Shown in pieces: positions 1 to 9,769 of a stretch of DNA of 50,515 nucleotides. The position numbers and the translations under genes were made by a program. Each line of letters starts with the position of its first letter. Position 1 is the first letter of the stretch. The notes beneath the pieces were generated by a model. That model was not told the DNA's origin and searched no databases. It saw only the letters and a list, made by a program, of their open reading frames with translations. Where the stretch lies: NCBI GenBank assembly GCA_903861125.1, contig CAIOTF010000052.1:1-50515 (forward strand), read 5' to 3'. This stretch comes from an uncultured Ignavibacteriota bacterium (GTDB taxonomy: Bacteria > Bacteroidota > Ignavibacteria > UBA10030 > UBA8401).

Positions 1-3000
1 CTGTAATAAAGCATACGCACCAGGCCTCAACGGATTGTTGGTGTACTTCCAGTACTGCGTGTCATGTTCTGTAAGATCGATGCGTCCGGTGCGAACTGAG
101 ATGGTTCCGAGATCCGTTCCCATTGCTTCACCGGCATTGATGATAAGATTCATCATCACCTGCTGGATCTGACCGATGTCGCCCGAAATGCGCGGTGATG
201 AAGAATCAAGTTCGTACTTCAATTGAGTTGTCTTCGGTATGGAGACCTCGAGTATTTGTACATTTTCTTTGACCAAAAGATTGAGATCAATTTCCACAAT
301 AAAGAATTTGCCTTTACCGGAGTACGCCAGCAGCTGACGCGTAAGGTCGGCCGCACGTTCGGTTGCTTTAATCGCTTTGGTGATGTTGCCCGCCGCCGGA
401 TTTTCTTTCGGAATCTTATTCAGGGCAATGGACGATTGTCCAAGAATAGCATTGAGAAGATTATTGAAGTCGTGAGCAATGCCGCCGGCAAGCGTGCCGA
501 TACTTTCCAGTTTCTGCGCCTGTCGCAGTGCTTCTTCCGCTTTTTTGCGTTCCTGAATATTCCGTGAAATACCTATGATCCCTATTCCGTTTTCGGATTC
601 ATCATATATGATACGTGAAACAACTTCCGTCCATACGCTGGATCCGTTTTTGCATGGTTGTTCAACTTCAACTGATTCGATCGGTAATTGTTTTCCGTGA
701 TGTGCAATCTGAAACTGCTGTTTCATTTTTTCCGCAACAATATTCTGTGAACCCGGAGATATCACCTCGTGAAACGGCTGAAGCATCACTTCTTCAGGCG
801 TATAACCGCGCAGATGGAAGACCGATGGACTGATGTACATAAACTTACCGGTCAGATCCATTGTCCATATGACATCCAGCGAGTTGTCCGCCAGCATTTT
901 ATAACGGTATTCACTTTCGCGCAGGGCATCTTCCGCACTTTTCCGTTCCGTAATATCCTGTCCCTGAGCAATAGTTGCAATTGGTTTCGAGCCGTCCGGC
1001 GAGAAGAGGGTAGCCGAATTCCAAAGCACGGTCCGGGTGGATCCGTTGCAATGCTGAATTCCGATCTCCACGGTCTCCCACCGCTCGCCGGTCGATGTTT
1101 TCCGGATCAGCGCCATTGAATGTTCCGCAAGAGGTGCGGGAAATAATATTTCCAGTGACTGCCCGAGGATATCGGCCTCACGCAGGCCGGTCAACGATTC
1201 AAATGCATGATTGAAACGGGCAATACGGAATTGCTGGTCCCAAACGATAATCGGCGCATTGGCATAGTTGATCAGATTTTCAAGGTAGGCGTTGGTTTCG
1301 CGCAATGCGTCTTCTGCTTTTTTGCGTTCGGCGATGTCGCGCCACACAGTATAAAATATTCTTTCTCCTTTTAATATGATCGGCGTCAGCATCACTTCCA
1401 CCGGAAAACTAGTGCCGTCCGACTTTATATGGATCCACTCAAAGCGGTGATATCCTTTACGGACTGCTGATTCCATCATCGACACTGCTTTATCGGCGGA
1501 GAGCATACCATCGGGCTGCCGTTCCGGAGAAAGTGCCCAAGGCTGTTTTTTGAGAAATTCATCCTTCGTTCGATATCCGAGAATGGCAATTGCTGATTGA
1601 TTGCAATCCAAAAATCCGGAATCGCCGAGCAGTAAGATGGGATCGGCAGATTCTTTGAACAGCCGCCGGAATGTTTCTTCGCTCGCCCGCAGCGCATCCT
1701 CGGCCAGTTTGCGTTCGTTAATATCACGCATAACACCTTCGTGAAACAGTACCGAGCCATAATTATCGCAGACATGGCGCCCATGATCTTCCACCCAGAC
1801 TTCACTTCCATCTTTTTTCTTCATGCGAAAAACAGCCATCTCTTCATGTTTCTCTTTTAATGCGATACTGTCACGGTCTGTTTCTTCGAAATACAGTTCA
1901 TTTTTAATATCAATTGCCAATAGTTCTTCCATGCTGCTGTATCCGAGTATCTTCACCATGGCCGGATTAACCTCGAGAAACTTCCCTTCATGACTGCTTT
2001 TGTAAACCCCGTCGGGCATTGTTTCGATCAATTCGCGGTATCGTTTTTCGCTTTCACGTTGTGCATTTTCTGCCCGCTTGCGTTCCGTGATATCGATGAC
2101 GAATACGGATACTCCGATAATGTTCTTCGTCTCGTCAAAGATCGGACCATATCTGTTTTCATAGTATGACCTTTTAAATTCTTCACTTCCGTATTCTTCC
2201 AGAATAACAAATTTTTCTCCTTCCAACGCTTTATCGAAATTCTTTCGGGCCTTTTCACGGTCAGTGGAGTTGAGAATATACCCAAGCATATTGGACCCGA
2301 TTTCAATATCATTGCCCCATATTTCCTTCATCGTATGTTTGTGCAGCAGCGTGAAGTCCACATAACAATAATTCACGTCCAACGCAAAGACAATGATCCC
2401 TTCCGGACTTTCCAGTATTGCCTTTTTCAGTATGGAGAGACTCTTGAATTTTTCTTCGGAAGCGATCAATTCCATCTCCACTCGCATGCGTTCGGTAACA
2501 TCCCTATTGCTGACGCGTCTTCCGAGATAGTGATGATGTTCATCGTAGATCGGTCTGCAGATATGATGGATATTCATCACCGAACCGTTTTTGTTCGTGA
2601 TCCTGAATTCCGCCTGGCTTGCATGTTCCCTATGCTCGATTGTATGGACCTTGATAAAATGCTGAAGCATCACGGAGGCATCTTCACGGTAGATAATCTT
2701 TTCAATCAATGACGGATCGGCAATGAACTCTTCACGGGAATATCCGGTGATTCTTTCGCACGACGGCGACATATAAACAATGTGCTCATTCTCGTCCTTC
2801 CAATACTCCCAATCGTAGGTATAATCGGCAACAGTACGGAATTTCAGTTCGCTGTCGCGAAGCGATACCTCCATTTTTTTGCGTTCTGTAACATCAATAA
2901 ATGTTGCCAGGATGTTGTCCTCAAAGTATTTGCCTCCAATCATCACAATACGTTCCGTGCCATTCTTGCACGTTACCCTGAATTCAACCGGTTCAATATC

Positions 3001-4395
3001 TTTTCCATCCTTTAATGATGTACGCTCGGCAGCCATCCATTTCTCCAGAGACAGGTGCCGGTTCGTTTCATCCGGGTATGCAAGCTGCCACCACTGCTTC
3101 ATTGTTGGAAGATCGTTGATGGTGTAGCCGAAGACATTGGTGAACCGTTTGTTGAGATATACTATTGCTCCATTCTTGTTCGATACAGCCAGCGGAATGG
3201 GAATGAGCATGAACAATTCCATGAATTTCTTATCGCTCGCACGCAGTGCCTCTTCCGTCTGTTTCCGCCGGGTGATCTCCTCTTTTACCGCTATGAAGTG
3301 CGTCGTTTCCCCCTGCGCATTGACAATGGGAGATACCCGTGCGGACTCCCAGTACAACTCTCCGTTCTTCTTCTTGTTTTGAAACTCTCCCTGCCACTCC
3401 TTTCCCTGCGTGATATTCTCCCAGAGAATTTTATATTCCTCCGGCGATGTATGTCCGGATTTTAATAAACGCGGATTTTTCCCGGCAATTTCCTTCAGTG
3501 TATATCCCGTGACCTCTTCACATTTCGGATTGACATATTCAATCGCACCGTGCGTGTCTGTAATGATAATTGAAACCGGACTTTGTTCTACCGCCTGAGA
3601 AAGCTGCCGAAGTTTATTTTCCGCCTGTTTTTGTTCCGAGACATCCCTGTAAATTCCCAGAAACCCGACAATGTTTTTATCCTTGTCGATGATCGGACTG
3701 ACCGAACCTTCAACGACGATCAGGCTTCCATCCTTTTGTTTATTGAGAATCTCTCCTTTCATCTCCTTCCCGGACGAGATCGATATCCAGAATTGTCCGT
3801 ATTCCTCTGCCGTTACCGCATCCCCTGTAAGTATTTGCAGTGTTTCGGAACCAACAAGATCATCGGTTGAATATCCAAATAAAGCAGAAAATCCCGGATT
3901 GATGTACGTAAAGATGCCTGAAGTATCGGTGAGAAAGATCGCCTCGCCGGAAGTGTCGATGGCCTGACGCATTTTTGCCACGACAAGTTCCGCTTCTTTT
4001 CCGTCTTGCATTAATTGCCATTCGCGTAAAGAACGGTCAACCACATGCGGCAACGTGTCAAACGATTCGGGTGATTTGGCAACATAATCCAATGCTCCGA
4101 GCTTTATCGCCTGCACTGCCAATTGTTCGTCGCCGTGTGAGGTAAGCATGATGACGGGAAATTTGTCTTTTCCCAAAGCAATGATCTCATCTCCCTGTCC
4201 GTCCGGCAAACGATAATCAACAAGCGCAATGTCCGGACTTTGCCGCCGGATCAACTGCTGAGCTTCATTGATCGTTGAAGTAACCTTCACATCGTATCTT
4301 CCCCCGCTCACTTCGAAAGCCCGCATGATCAATTCGGCGTGGCCGGATTCATCTTCGATAACAAGAATATGGCGTATGGTGTCGGTATTGTTCAT
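1..4395 (-). CDS. Receiver-first sensor histidine kinase with nine PAS domains (partial, C-terminus beyond window)
   Basis: The frame is open from the ATG at 4395 to the left edge (1465 residues seen). It starts with a receiver domain (about residues 8-125) containing the acidic pair in VIEDE, the phospho-acceptor Asp in ALVDYRLPDG, and a conserved Lys in YVAKSP. About nine PAS domains follow, beginning near residues 142, 264, 387, 516, 651, 786, 908, 1036 and 1164; many end in the PAC-like (D/N)ITERK or RDIxERK motif. A HisKA domain follows with GGIAHDFNNLL, phospho-acceptor His1308. The ATPase domain begins (MMNLIINAGEAM) but is cut by the window edge. No membrane segment is seen, so it should be cytosolic. 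The N-terminal receiver suggests that it takes phosphate or a signal from the upstream kinase and then senses further inputs through its PAS domains. It lies 97 bp downstream of the stand-alone receiver gene, probably in the same operon. Ligands are unknown. Confidence 0.9.
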   Translation of the reverse strand, partial: MNNTDTIRHILVIEDESGHAELIMRAFEVSGGRYDVKVTSTINEAQQLIRRQSPDIALVDYRLPDGQGDEIIALGKDKFPVIMLTSHGDEQLAVQAIKLGALDYVAKSPESFDTLPHVVDRSLREWQLMQDGKEAELVVAKMRQAIDTSGEAIFLTDTSGIFTYINPGFSALFGYSTDDLVGSETLQILTGDAVTAEEYGQFWISISSGKEMKGEILNKQKDGSLIVVEGSVSPIIDKDKNIVGFLGIYRDVSEQKQAENKLRQLSQAVEQSPVSIIITDTHGAIEYVNPKCEEVTGYTLKEIAGKNPRLLKSGHTSPEEYKILWENITQGKEWQGEFQNKKKNGELYWESARVSPIVNAQGETTHFIAVKEEITRRKQTEEALRASDKKFMELFMLIPIPLAVSNKNGAIVYLNKRFTNVFGYTINDLPTMKQWWQLAYPDETNRHLSLEKWMAAERTSLKDGKDIEPVEFRVTCKNGTERIVMIGGKYFEDNILATFIDVTERKKMEVSLRDSELKFRTVADYTYDWEYWKDENEHIVYMSPSCERITGYSREEFIADPSLIEKIIYREDASVMLQHFIKVHTIEHREHASQAEFRITNKNGSVMNIHHICRPIYDEHHHYLGRRVSNRDVTERMRVEMELIASEEKFKSLSILKKAILESPEGIIVFALDVNYCYVDFTLLHKHTMKEIWGNDIEIGSNMLGYILNSTDREKARKNFDKALEGEKFVILEEYGSEEFKRSYYENRYGPIFDETKNIIGVSVFVIDITERKRAENAQRESEKRYRELIETMPDGVYKSSHEGKFLEVNPAMVKILGYSSMEELLAIDIKNELYFEETDRDSIALKEKHEEMAVFRMKKKDGSEVWVEDHGRHVCDNYGSVLFHEGVMRDINERKLAEDALRASEETFRRLFKESADPILLLGDSGFLDCNQSAIAILGYRTKDEFLKKQPWALSPERQPDGMLSADKAVSMMESAVRKGYHRFEWIHIKSDGTSFPVEVMLTPIILKGERIFYTVWRDIAERKKAEDALRETNAYLENLINYANAPIIVWDQQFRIARFNHAFESLTGLREADILGQSLEILFPAPLAEHSMALIRKTSTGERWETVEIGIQHCNGSTRTVLWNSATLFSPDGSKPIATIAQGQDITERKSAEDALRESEYRYKMLADNSLDVIWTMDLTGKFMYISPSVFHLRGYTPEEVMLQPFHEVISPGSQNIVAEKMKQQFQIAHHGKQLPIESVEVEQPCKNGSSVWTEVVSRIIYDESENGIGIIGISRNIQERKKAEEALRQAQKLESIGTLAGGIAHDFNNLLNAILGQSSIALNKIPKENPAAGNITKAIKATERAADLTRQLLAYSGKGKFFIVEIDLNLLVKENVQILEVSIPKTTQLKYELDSSSPRISGDIGQIQQVMMNLIINAGEAMGTDLGTISVRTGRIDLTEHDTQYWKYTNNPLRPGAYALLQ

Positions 4396-4492
4396 TGGTA
4401 TCATCTTCCAAAAAATATTTCACTGCCAAATAACACCGGGTGATAGGAAATCCCGGGAAAAGTTTCTGTCTCGTGTTCGACAATATCAGAAA

Positions 4493-4933
4493 TTACCACG
4501 GCCGCTTATTCCACGCCAGCCAATAAAAACCAAGATCCTTTAACAGCATCGCAAAATTATCGAAATCAACCGGCTTCGTAACATAACTGTTGGCATGATA
4601 TTCATACGCCATTGCCACATCACGTTCGCCGTCGGATGTGGTAAGAATGACGACAGGAATCATATGCATGGTCGTGTCGCTTTTTATTTCCCGTAACACT
4701 TCCAGACCATCGATGCGCGGCAAACGCAAGTCGAGCAAGATAAGATCAGGCAAGGGGTATTTGGACCGATTCGAATATCGTCCGCGCCCTTTCATATAAT
4801 CCAGCGCCGCTTCGCCATCCTCAACATGACTGATCTGATTCGCCACTTGAAACTCTTCAAGATTGCGCTTGACTAATTCGGCATGATCGGGATTATCCTC
4901 CACCAGCAAAATCGTTAACGGATCACCATTCAT
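4493..4933 (-). CDS. Single-domain response regulator (Rcp1-like)
   Basis: This 146-residue protein is a receiver domain with no output domain. The acidic pair is in LLVEDNPDHAEL, the phospho-acceptor Asp is in LILLDLRLPRIDG, a Thr follows in VVILTTSDGE, and the Lys is in SYVTKPVDF. Length and the PDHAEL and GRG(R/K)Y-like features fit the Rcp1 family, which usually pairs with multi-PAS or phytochrome-like kinases as a phosphate shuttle. Its ATG overlaps the stop codon of the upstream histidine kinase by 4 bp (ATGA), so the two are translationally coupled and are the likely cognate pair. The receiver-first kinase follows downstream, so a relay from kinase to shuttle to the second kinase is plausible but inferred. 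Confidence 0.92.
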   Translation of the reverse strand: MNGDPLTILLVEDNPDHAELVKRNLEEFQVANQISHVEDGEAALDYMKGRGRYSNRSKYPLPDLILLDLRLPRIDGLEVLREIKSDTTMHMIPVVILTTSDGERDVAMAYEYHANSYVTKPVDFDNFAMLLKDLGFYWLAWNKRPW

Positions 4934-7900
4934 GATAATTTTTCCTTTCGCAGGTGTTGGATTGATGGCAATGTAAAATTGAATGTTGAACCTTTTTTAT
5001 ACCCTTCGGATTCCACCCAAATTCTTCCGCCGTGCACTTCAATAATGCGCCGTGCGAGCGCCAGACCGATACCTGAACCTTTCGACGAGGCATCCAGTTT
5101 GTTGAACAGGCCAAAGATGGTTTCGTGATACCGGGAATCTATCCCTTTTCCATTATCGCGCACAAAGAAGATACGTTCATCACCCTTCTCCCGCATTCCA
5201 ATATCGATTCGCGGTTCCGGCTGATCCTCCATAAACTTGAGCGCATTTTCAATCAGATTTTGAAGCACTTCAAAAAGACGATGTCGGTCGGCATGCACGA
5301 GCGGTAGTCCGGCCTGAATTGCGACGGTCGTATTTCCGTTGGAGATAGGACCCGAAAGCAGCGTGATCACTTCCTGCGCCAGGATATCCAACGCGATCTC
5401 GCTCGGCGGATTGATAATGCGTCCGATACGTGAAAGCTCCAGCAGGTCTTCAAGCAGACCGTGCATCTTATTGGCTGCATCGGCAATGCGTTTCAGATCG
5501 GAATCGAACCTGTCATGCCTGCCGCGTGCAAGATCTTTCAGCAGCCCTCCGGAAAATCCTTTGATGGTAATGAGAGGGCTTTTTAAGTCGTGTGAGACCG
5601 TATATGTGAAACGTTCCAGTTCGGCATTCTTTTCCTGCAGTTCTTTCTCCTTCCGTTTGCGGTCCGTGATATCTTCGAAGATGGTCGCAAATGATCCTTT
5701 TGCCGGTGAAATGATACCGATGTGAAAATGCCGGTCCAATGGAGGATAATATGTTTCGAATGCGTATGGTATTCCGGTATCAGCGACAGATGCATATTCA
5801 TTAAAGTACGGAGGGGTCAGCGTTTTGTATAATTCACTCGCTAGTAAACCACGTGCATTTGCCTGGGAAAGTCCCGTATGTTTCTCGTAGGCCGCATTGA
5901 CGTCGATAATACGATAATCTATTGCCTTTCCGCCGTCATAGATCATTTCGTGAAGTGCTACCCCTTCCGTCATATTCTCAAACAGTGTCCGGAATTTTTG
6001 TTCGCTTTCCTGCAGCGCTTCTGCCAAATGCTTCCGTTCGGTGATGTCTTTTATCGTGCCGACCATCATGACGGGTTGCTGCTGTTCGTCAAATTTCAAT
6101 TCACCCACACCATGCACCCAACGTGCCGACTGATCGCTCTTGCGGATAATTTTATATTCTTTATCAAACTTTGTTTTTTTGCCGATGACCTCCTGATAAA
6201 AATACTCCAGCATAATTTTTTGCCATTCCGGATGAATAATTGAGCTCCAGCCGTTAATGGATTTATCATACTCGGCATCGATTCCAAAAATGGAATCGAG
6301 AATTTGTGAACTGCGCCATACACCGGTGGTAATATCCATAGAATATGTGCCAAGTTCAGCGATTGTCTGCGTTTCTTTTAAAAATTTCTCGCTCTCTTTC
6401 AGAGATTTTTCCATCTGCTTGCGAAGAGTTATGTCGATCGTCACAGCAATTGACCGTACGATATTGCCTTTCTCGTCATATTCAGAAACGGCTGTGAGCA
6501 GTGTATCAATAATTTGTCCGTTCTTTTTTACGAATTGATATTCAATATTATTACAAAATCCCCTCTTCATAAATTCCGGAAGAACGGTTTCATTGGCGTA
6601 TCTCCGCGACGCTTCAGTAAGGAATTCTGATGATTTTTTCCCGATCACCTCGTCCCTTTCATACCCTAACGTGGTCAACCAGTATTCGCTGACACTGTTC
6701 AGAACACCTTGTGAATTGATAGAGTGCAACATCACCGGAGTATTGTTGTAAAACGAACGGTATTTTTTCTCGCTCTCACGCAATGCCTCTTCGGTTCGTT
6801 TTCGTTCGGTGATGTCCAGCAGCGACGCAAGAAACTGGTGTACCGACCCGTCCGGGTTACGCTGACACGTAACACTCAATGTGGTATGGACTGTCGTACC
6901 ATCTTTTCGAACGAATCGTTTATCGAGTTCATAAGCATCCCGTTTACCCGATACTACCTGATTAAACAGTTCAAGATCGGAATCTATATCATCCGGATGG
7001 GTCAATTCGACCCACGTCAGCGCCATAAGTTCTTCTTTGGTATAACCGAGCATTTGGCATAAACGGTCGTTCACTTCCACCCACCCTTTTTCCGGCGAGG
7101 TTACACAAATACCGATCGACCCGATCTCAAAATATCCCTGATATTTTTCCTTGCTCTTTTTAAGATGTTCCTCCGCCACTTTCCGTTCCGTGATATCGCG
7201 AAAAACGCCGTATGTTCCGACAAAACCATTTTCAATATCTCTTTTCGGAACTGCCGTTACAATTATGTTCCTTTTTTCCCCTCCGGGCTGAATGATTTCA
7301 AGTTCATAAACGCTTTTATCCCCTTGGGCCCTCGCCGAACTCTCCCGTTGAACAAGGTTAAACTGTTCATCACTAACAAACTGATGAAGATTCTTTCCAA
7401 CCAACTGTCCGGATTCAACACCGAAGATCTCTTCAGCGGCACCATTGGCAAAATCAAATTGTTCCTGCGGATTTACAAAGCCGATCCCTTCACCTGTGCT
7501 CTCGATGATGGTGCGGAATCTCTCTTCGCTCTCACGCAGCACTTCTTCCATAACGTATTTTTCCGTAATATCGGAAAAAACCAGCACCACGCCGTGAGTC
7601 TTTCCTGCATCATCTTTTATGGGTGCAGCACTGTCCGCGATCTGATATTCATTACCGTCTTTTGAGAGCAGCACCGTATGATTTGCCATCCCGATGATTC
7701 CGTCCGTTTCCAGCACTCGTGTTACCGGATTAACAACAATCTGGCGCGTTTCCGCATTGACGATATTGAATACTTCCAGCAGCGGTTTCCCTTTTGCTTC
7801 CGTTAAGGACCACCCGCATAATTTTTCGGCAACCGGATTGATATGTGCTACCCGACCTTCAGCATCGGTGGAAATAACGCCGTCGCCGATGGAGTTCAGT

Positions 7901-8961
7901 GTGATGGAAAGATATTCCTCGGTAGACCGCAACGTTTTTTCCGAATCAAGTTTCACCTGTAAATTCTTTACCTTGTTCTGTTTCGCGACAAATCCAATGA
8001 ATGCAGAGGCACTCATCACCAGAAGTAGAATCGTAACGACCAGGATCCAGATCCGTTCATTGAAAGAAGAATATACTTCTGAAATATCCATTTTTGTGAC
8101 GATAAACCAGGGAGAATCAGGAACAACACCTACTTCTGCCATGACATCCACGCCGCGATAATCTTTCCCTTCCACTATTCCATCTTTCACAATTACCGCT
8201 TTTACCGCCGGCAGATTGTTATTTTCTTTTATGCCGATTCGTAAATTGAGCGGTATTTCGTTATTGAACCGAAGCTGATTAAGATACACCACATCATCAC
8301 CTTCACGGCGGATGAGTAATGTCTCCCCCGATTTGCTGGCGGAGGGCCATCGCTGAATAAAAGGATACAAGTACTTTTCGGGATCGATACGAAGCGCAAT
8401 GGTGCCGATAACGGTTTTATTGTCTGACGCATCCATAATGGGAATCAATATTTTCAAATAGATCTTTTTGCTTTGCGCGTTATAGTAAAAATCTTCGAAC
8501 ACCACCACGCCGGCTTTAATGCTGTCCATTGACCGTTGTGAGATGTACGAAAATGTCCGGTCTGCTCCTTCGCACACCACAATTTTTTGTTCAAACTTCG
8601 TATCGAGCAGGAATATTGCATCATATTCTTCAGGATTGAACATTTTGCCGATCATGATTTTTAAGCGATTTCCATCATGCGTATCTTTTGTGTCTGCAAG
8701 ATATTTCTTCGCCAGAACAGAAAATTCGGTGTTACGAAGGAAGAATACAGCATCCCACATTCGCTCTTTTCTCCAGCGTACTAATTCGTTTACCTTCAAA
8801 TCGGAGATCACCGAGAGCTGGTGAGCTATATTGGAATTATATTCTTTACGGTAGTTCACATAATAGAAGTAACCGGATAGTATAAACCCTGCCGACAACG
8901 CGATAAATGTACCGGCAAGAAGAAGGTTAAATGTTTTCTGTTTACGGAGAATGTTTTTCAT
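4930..8961 (-). CDS. Membrane-bound sensor histidine kinase with extracytoplasmic sensor region and six PAS domains
   Basis: This is a 1343-residue kinase. TM1 is about residues 12-34, an extracytoplasmic Cache-like region spans about 35-300, and TM2 is about 300-323. Six PAS domains start near residues 349, 479, 604, 731, 857 and 987, several ending in ITERK. The HisKA domain has TVSHDLKSPL with phospho-acceptor His1124. The HATPase region has an N-box (NLIENALKF), a G1 box (DNGKGID) and a G2 box (GSGIGLALARRI). It is likely to autophosphorylate and pass phosphate to the receiver encoded immediately downstream, with which it overlaps by 4 bp. It is the first gene of the minus-strand signalling block and is divergent from the hydrogenase operon across an 808-bp gap. 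The sensed ligand cannot be read from the sequence; a link to hydrogen or redox state is only suggested by position. Confidence 0.92.
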   Translation of the reverse strand: MKNILRKQKTFNLLLAGTFIALSAGFILSGYFYYVNYRKEYNSNIAHQLSVISDLKVNELVRWRKERMWDAVFFLRNTEFSVLAKKYLADTKDTHDGNRLKIMIGKMFNPEEYDAIFLLDTKFEQKIVVCEGADRTFSYISQRSMDSIKAGVVVFEDFYYNAQSKKIYLKILIPIMDASDNKTVIGTIALRIDPEKYLYPFIQRWPSASKSGETLLIRREGDDVVYLNQLRFNNEIPLNLRIGIKENNNLPAVKAVIVKDGIVEGKDYRGVDVMAEVGVVPDSPWFIVTKMDISEVYSSFNERIWILVVTILLLVMSASAFIGFVAKQNKVKNLQVKLDSEKTLRSTEEYLSITLNSIGDGVISTDAEGRVAHINPVAEKLCGWSLTEAKGKPLLEVFNIVNAETRQIVVNPVTRVLETDGIIGMANHTVLLSKDGNEYQIADSAAPIKDDAGKTHGVVLVFSDITEKYVMEEVLRESEERFRTIIESTGEGIGFVNPQEQFDFANGAAEEIFGVESGQLVGKNLHQFVSDEQFNLVQRESSARAQGDKSVYELEIIQPGGEKRNIIVTAVPKRDIENGFVGTYGVFRDITERKVAEEHLKKSKEKYQGYFEIGSIGICVTSPEKGWVEVNDRLCQMLGYTKEELMALTWVELTHPDDIDSDLELFNQVVSGKRDAYELDKRFVRKDGTTVHTTLSVTCQRNPDGSVHQFLASLLDITERKRTEEALRESEKKYRSFYNNTPVMLHSINSQGVLNSVSEYWLTTLGYERDEVIGKKSSEFLTEASRRYANETVLPEFMKRGFCNNIEYQFVKKNGQIIDTLLTAVSEYDEKGNIVRSIAVTIDITLRKQMEKSLKESEKFLKETQTIAELGTYSMDITTGVWRSSQILDSIFGIDAEYDKSINGWSSIIHPEWQKIMLEYFYQEVIGKKTKFDKEYKIIRKSDQSARWVHGVGELKFDEQQQPVMMVGTIKDITERKHLAEALQESEQKFRTLFENMTEGVALHEMIYDGGKAIDYRIIDVNAAYEKHTGLSQANARGLLASELYKTLTPPYFNEYASVADTGIPYAFETYYPPLDRHFHIGIISPAKGSFATIFEDITDRKRKEKELQEKNAELERFTYTVSHDLKSPLITIKGFSGGLLKDLARGRHDRFDSDLKRIADAANKMHGLLEDLLELSRIGRIINPPSEIALDILAQEVITLLSGPISNGNTTVAIQAGLPLVHADRHRLFEVLQNLIENALKFMEDQPEPRIDIGMREKGDERIFFVRDNGKGIDSRYHETIFGLFNKLDASSKGSGIGLALARRIIEVHGGRIWVESEGYKKGSTFNFTLPSIQHLRKEKLS

Positions 8962-9769
8962 TGAATAAAGTGTTTTGGTATTTTATCACACAATCGTTGA
9001 GATGTTTTTTATTATCGTAAGATCATCATGCTGAAAGCATGGCTAATAGCAACATACAATTCCAAAATCCCATAAAAGACCAAAGATTCCTGTTCAATAA
9101 TCATTCCACAATAAATGCTTATTTTCCTCTTTTTTTTGGCACTATTAAACTGCGTCAGAGTTTTATATTAATACTATGGCTAATATTGTCCATTTATGTC
9201 ATTGAAAGAAAAACCTGATGGTGCACCTTTTGTACGTTTTATTTTTCGTGAAACCACTAGAGTCGGACCATATTTTTCAATTTCACATACTGCTAACGAT
9301 GAACGTCATTACATAATGATCTTGTAACCCATTTTTTCTACGTTTTTATACTATTCTAAAATATTTTCTATCTATAATATTTTAGCTAAAACTTCAGGTG
9401 GTGACTTCAGAATCATACAATTGTCTACTATTGTCCATCGAAGTGTGAATATTTTGCCCGCCATATTTTCCCGTTCTCGAAAAGCCTTCATAATGGTATA
9501 AATCCGCTATTGTATGTCTGGGACAACGCTTTGTTGTTGGCACAAAATTTGAAAGCCTATCGTCACATTGTGCCGTTCAAGATACAGTACCTTTTTGTTC
9601 TCCAATTCATTCGTCGGCAAACAAACGGCCCATTCTTGTTTAAACGAGTGAACTGCAAGTAATTGAAAATAACCATTTCTTAAACCGGTTTGCAGACCGG
9701 ATGAGTACATCGGTTGCCGACCGTCTACAGAACTGCATCTTTAAATTACATTGATCGGAATTTCTCATT
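8962..9769. other. AT-rich divergent intergenic region between sensor kinase and hydrogenase operon
   Basis: This 808-bp stretch is visibly more AT-rich than its flanks and must hold the promoters of both divergent operons. I see no convincing gene. A 67-codon reading frame on the minus strand (9507-9710) has no recognisable features. Small palindromes include a 12-bp TTTTAGCTAAAA at 9380-9391 and CATGC/GCATG at 9027-9041. The most operator-like element is a pair of similar dyads at 9685-9723, listed separately. Confidence 0.6.
9685..9723 (+). promoter_or_regulatory. Tandem pair of similar inverted repeats upstream of hydrogenase operon (candidate operator)
   Basis: The first dyad is CCGGT-6nt-ACCGG at 9685-9700. 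The second is CGGT-5nt-ACCG at 9711-9723. The two are also similar to each other (CGGTTTGCAGACCG and CGGTTGCCGACCG) and their centres lie about 24-25 bp apart. They end 46 bp before the ATG of the first operon gene. Two related dyads roughly two or more helical turns apart fit a transcription-factor site. The binding protein is unknown and the match could be chance. Confidence 0.4.

Noticed and set aside
9380-9391. TTTTAGCTAAAA palindrome as an operator
   Set aside because: A 12-bp AT-rich palindrome in a very AT-rich region can easily occur by chance, and there is no second copy.
9537-9553. Sigma-54-like sequence TTGGCACAAAATTTGAA upstream of the hydrogenase operon
   Set aside because: The -24 part is good, but the essential GC of the -12 part is GA, and it is more than 200 bp from the start codon. 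No sigma-54 activator is nearby.
9507-9710. Minus-strand 67-codon reading frame in the large intergenic region
   Set aside because: No recognisable motif, no good ribosome site, and it would overlap the likely promoter and dyads of the hydrogenase operon.
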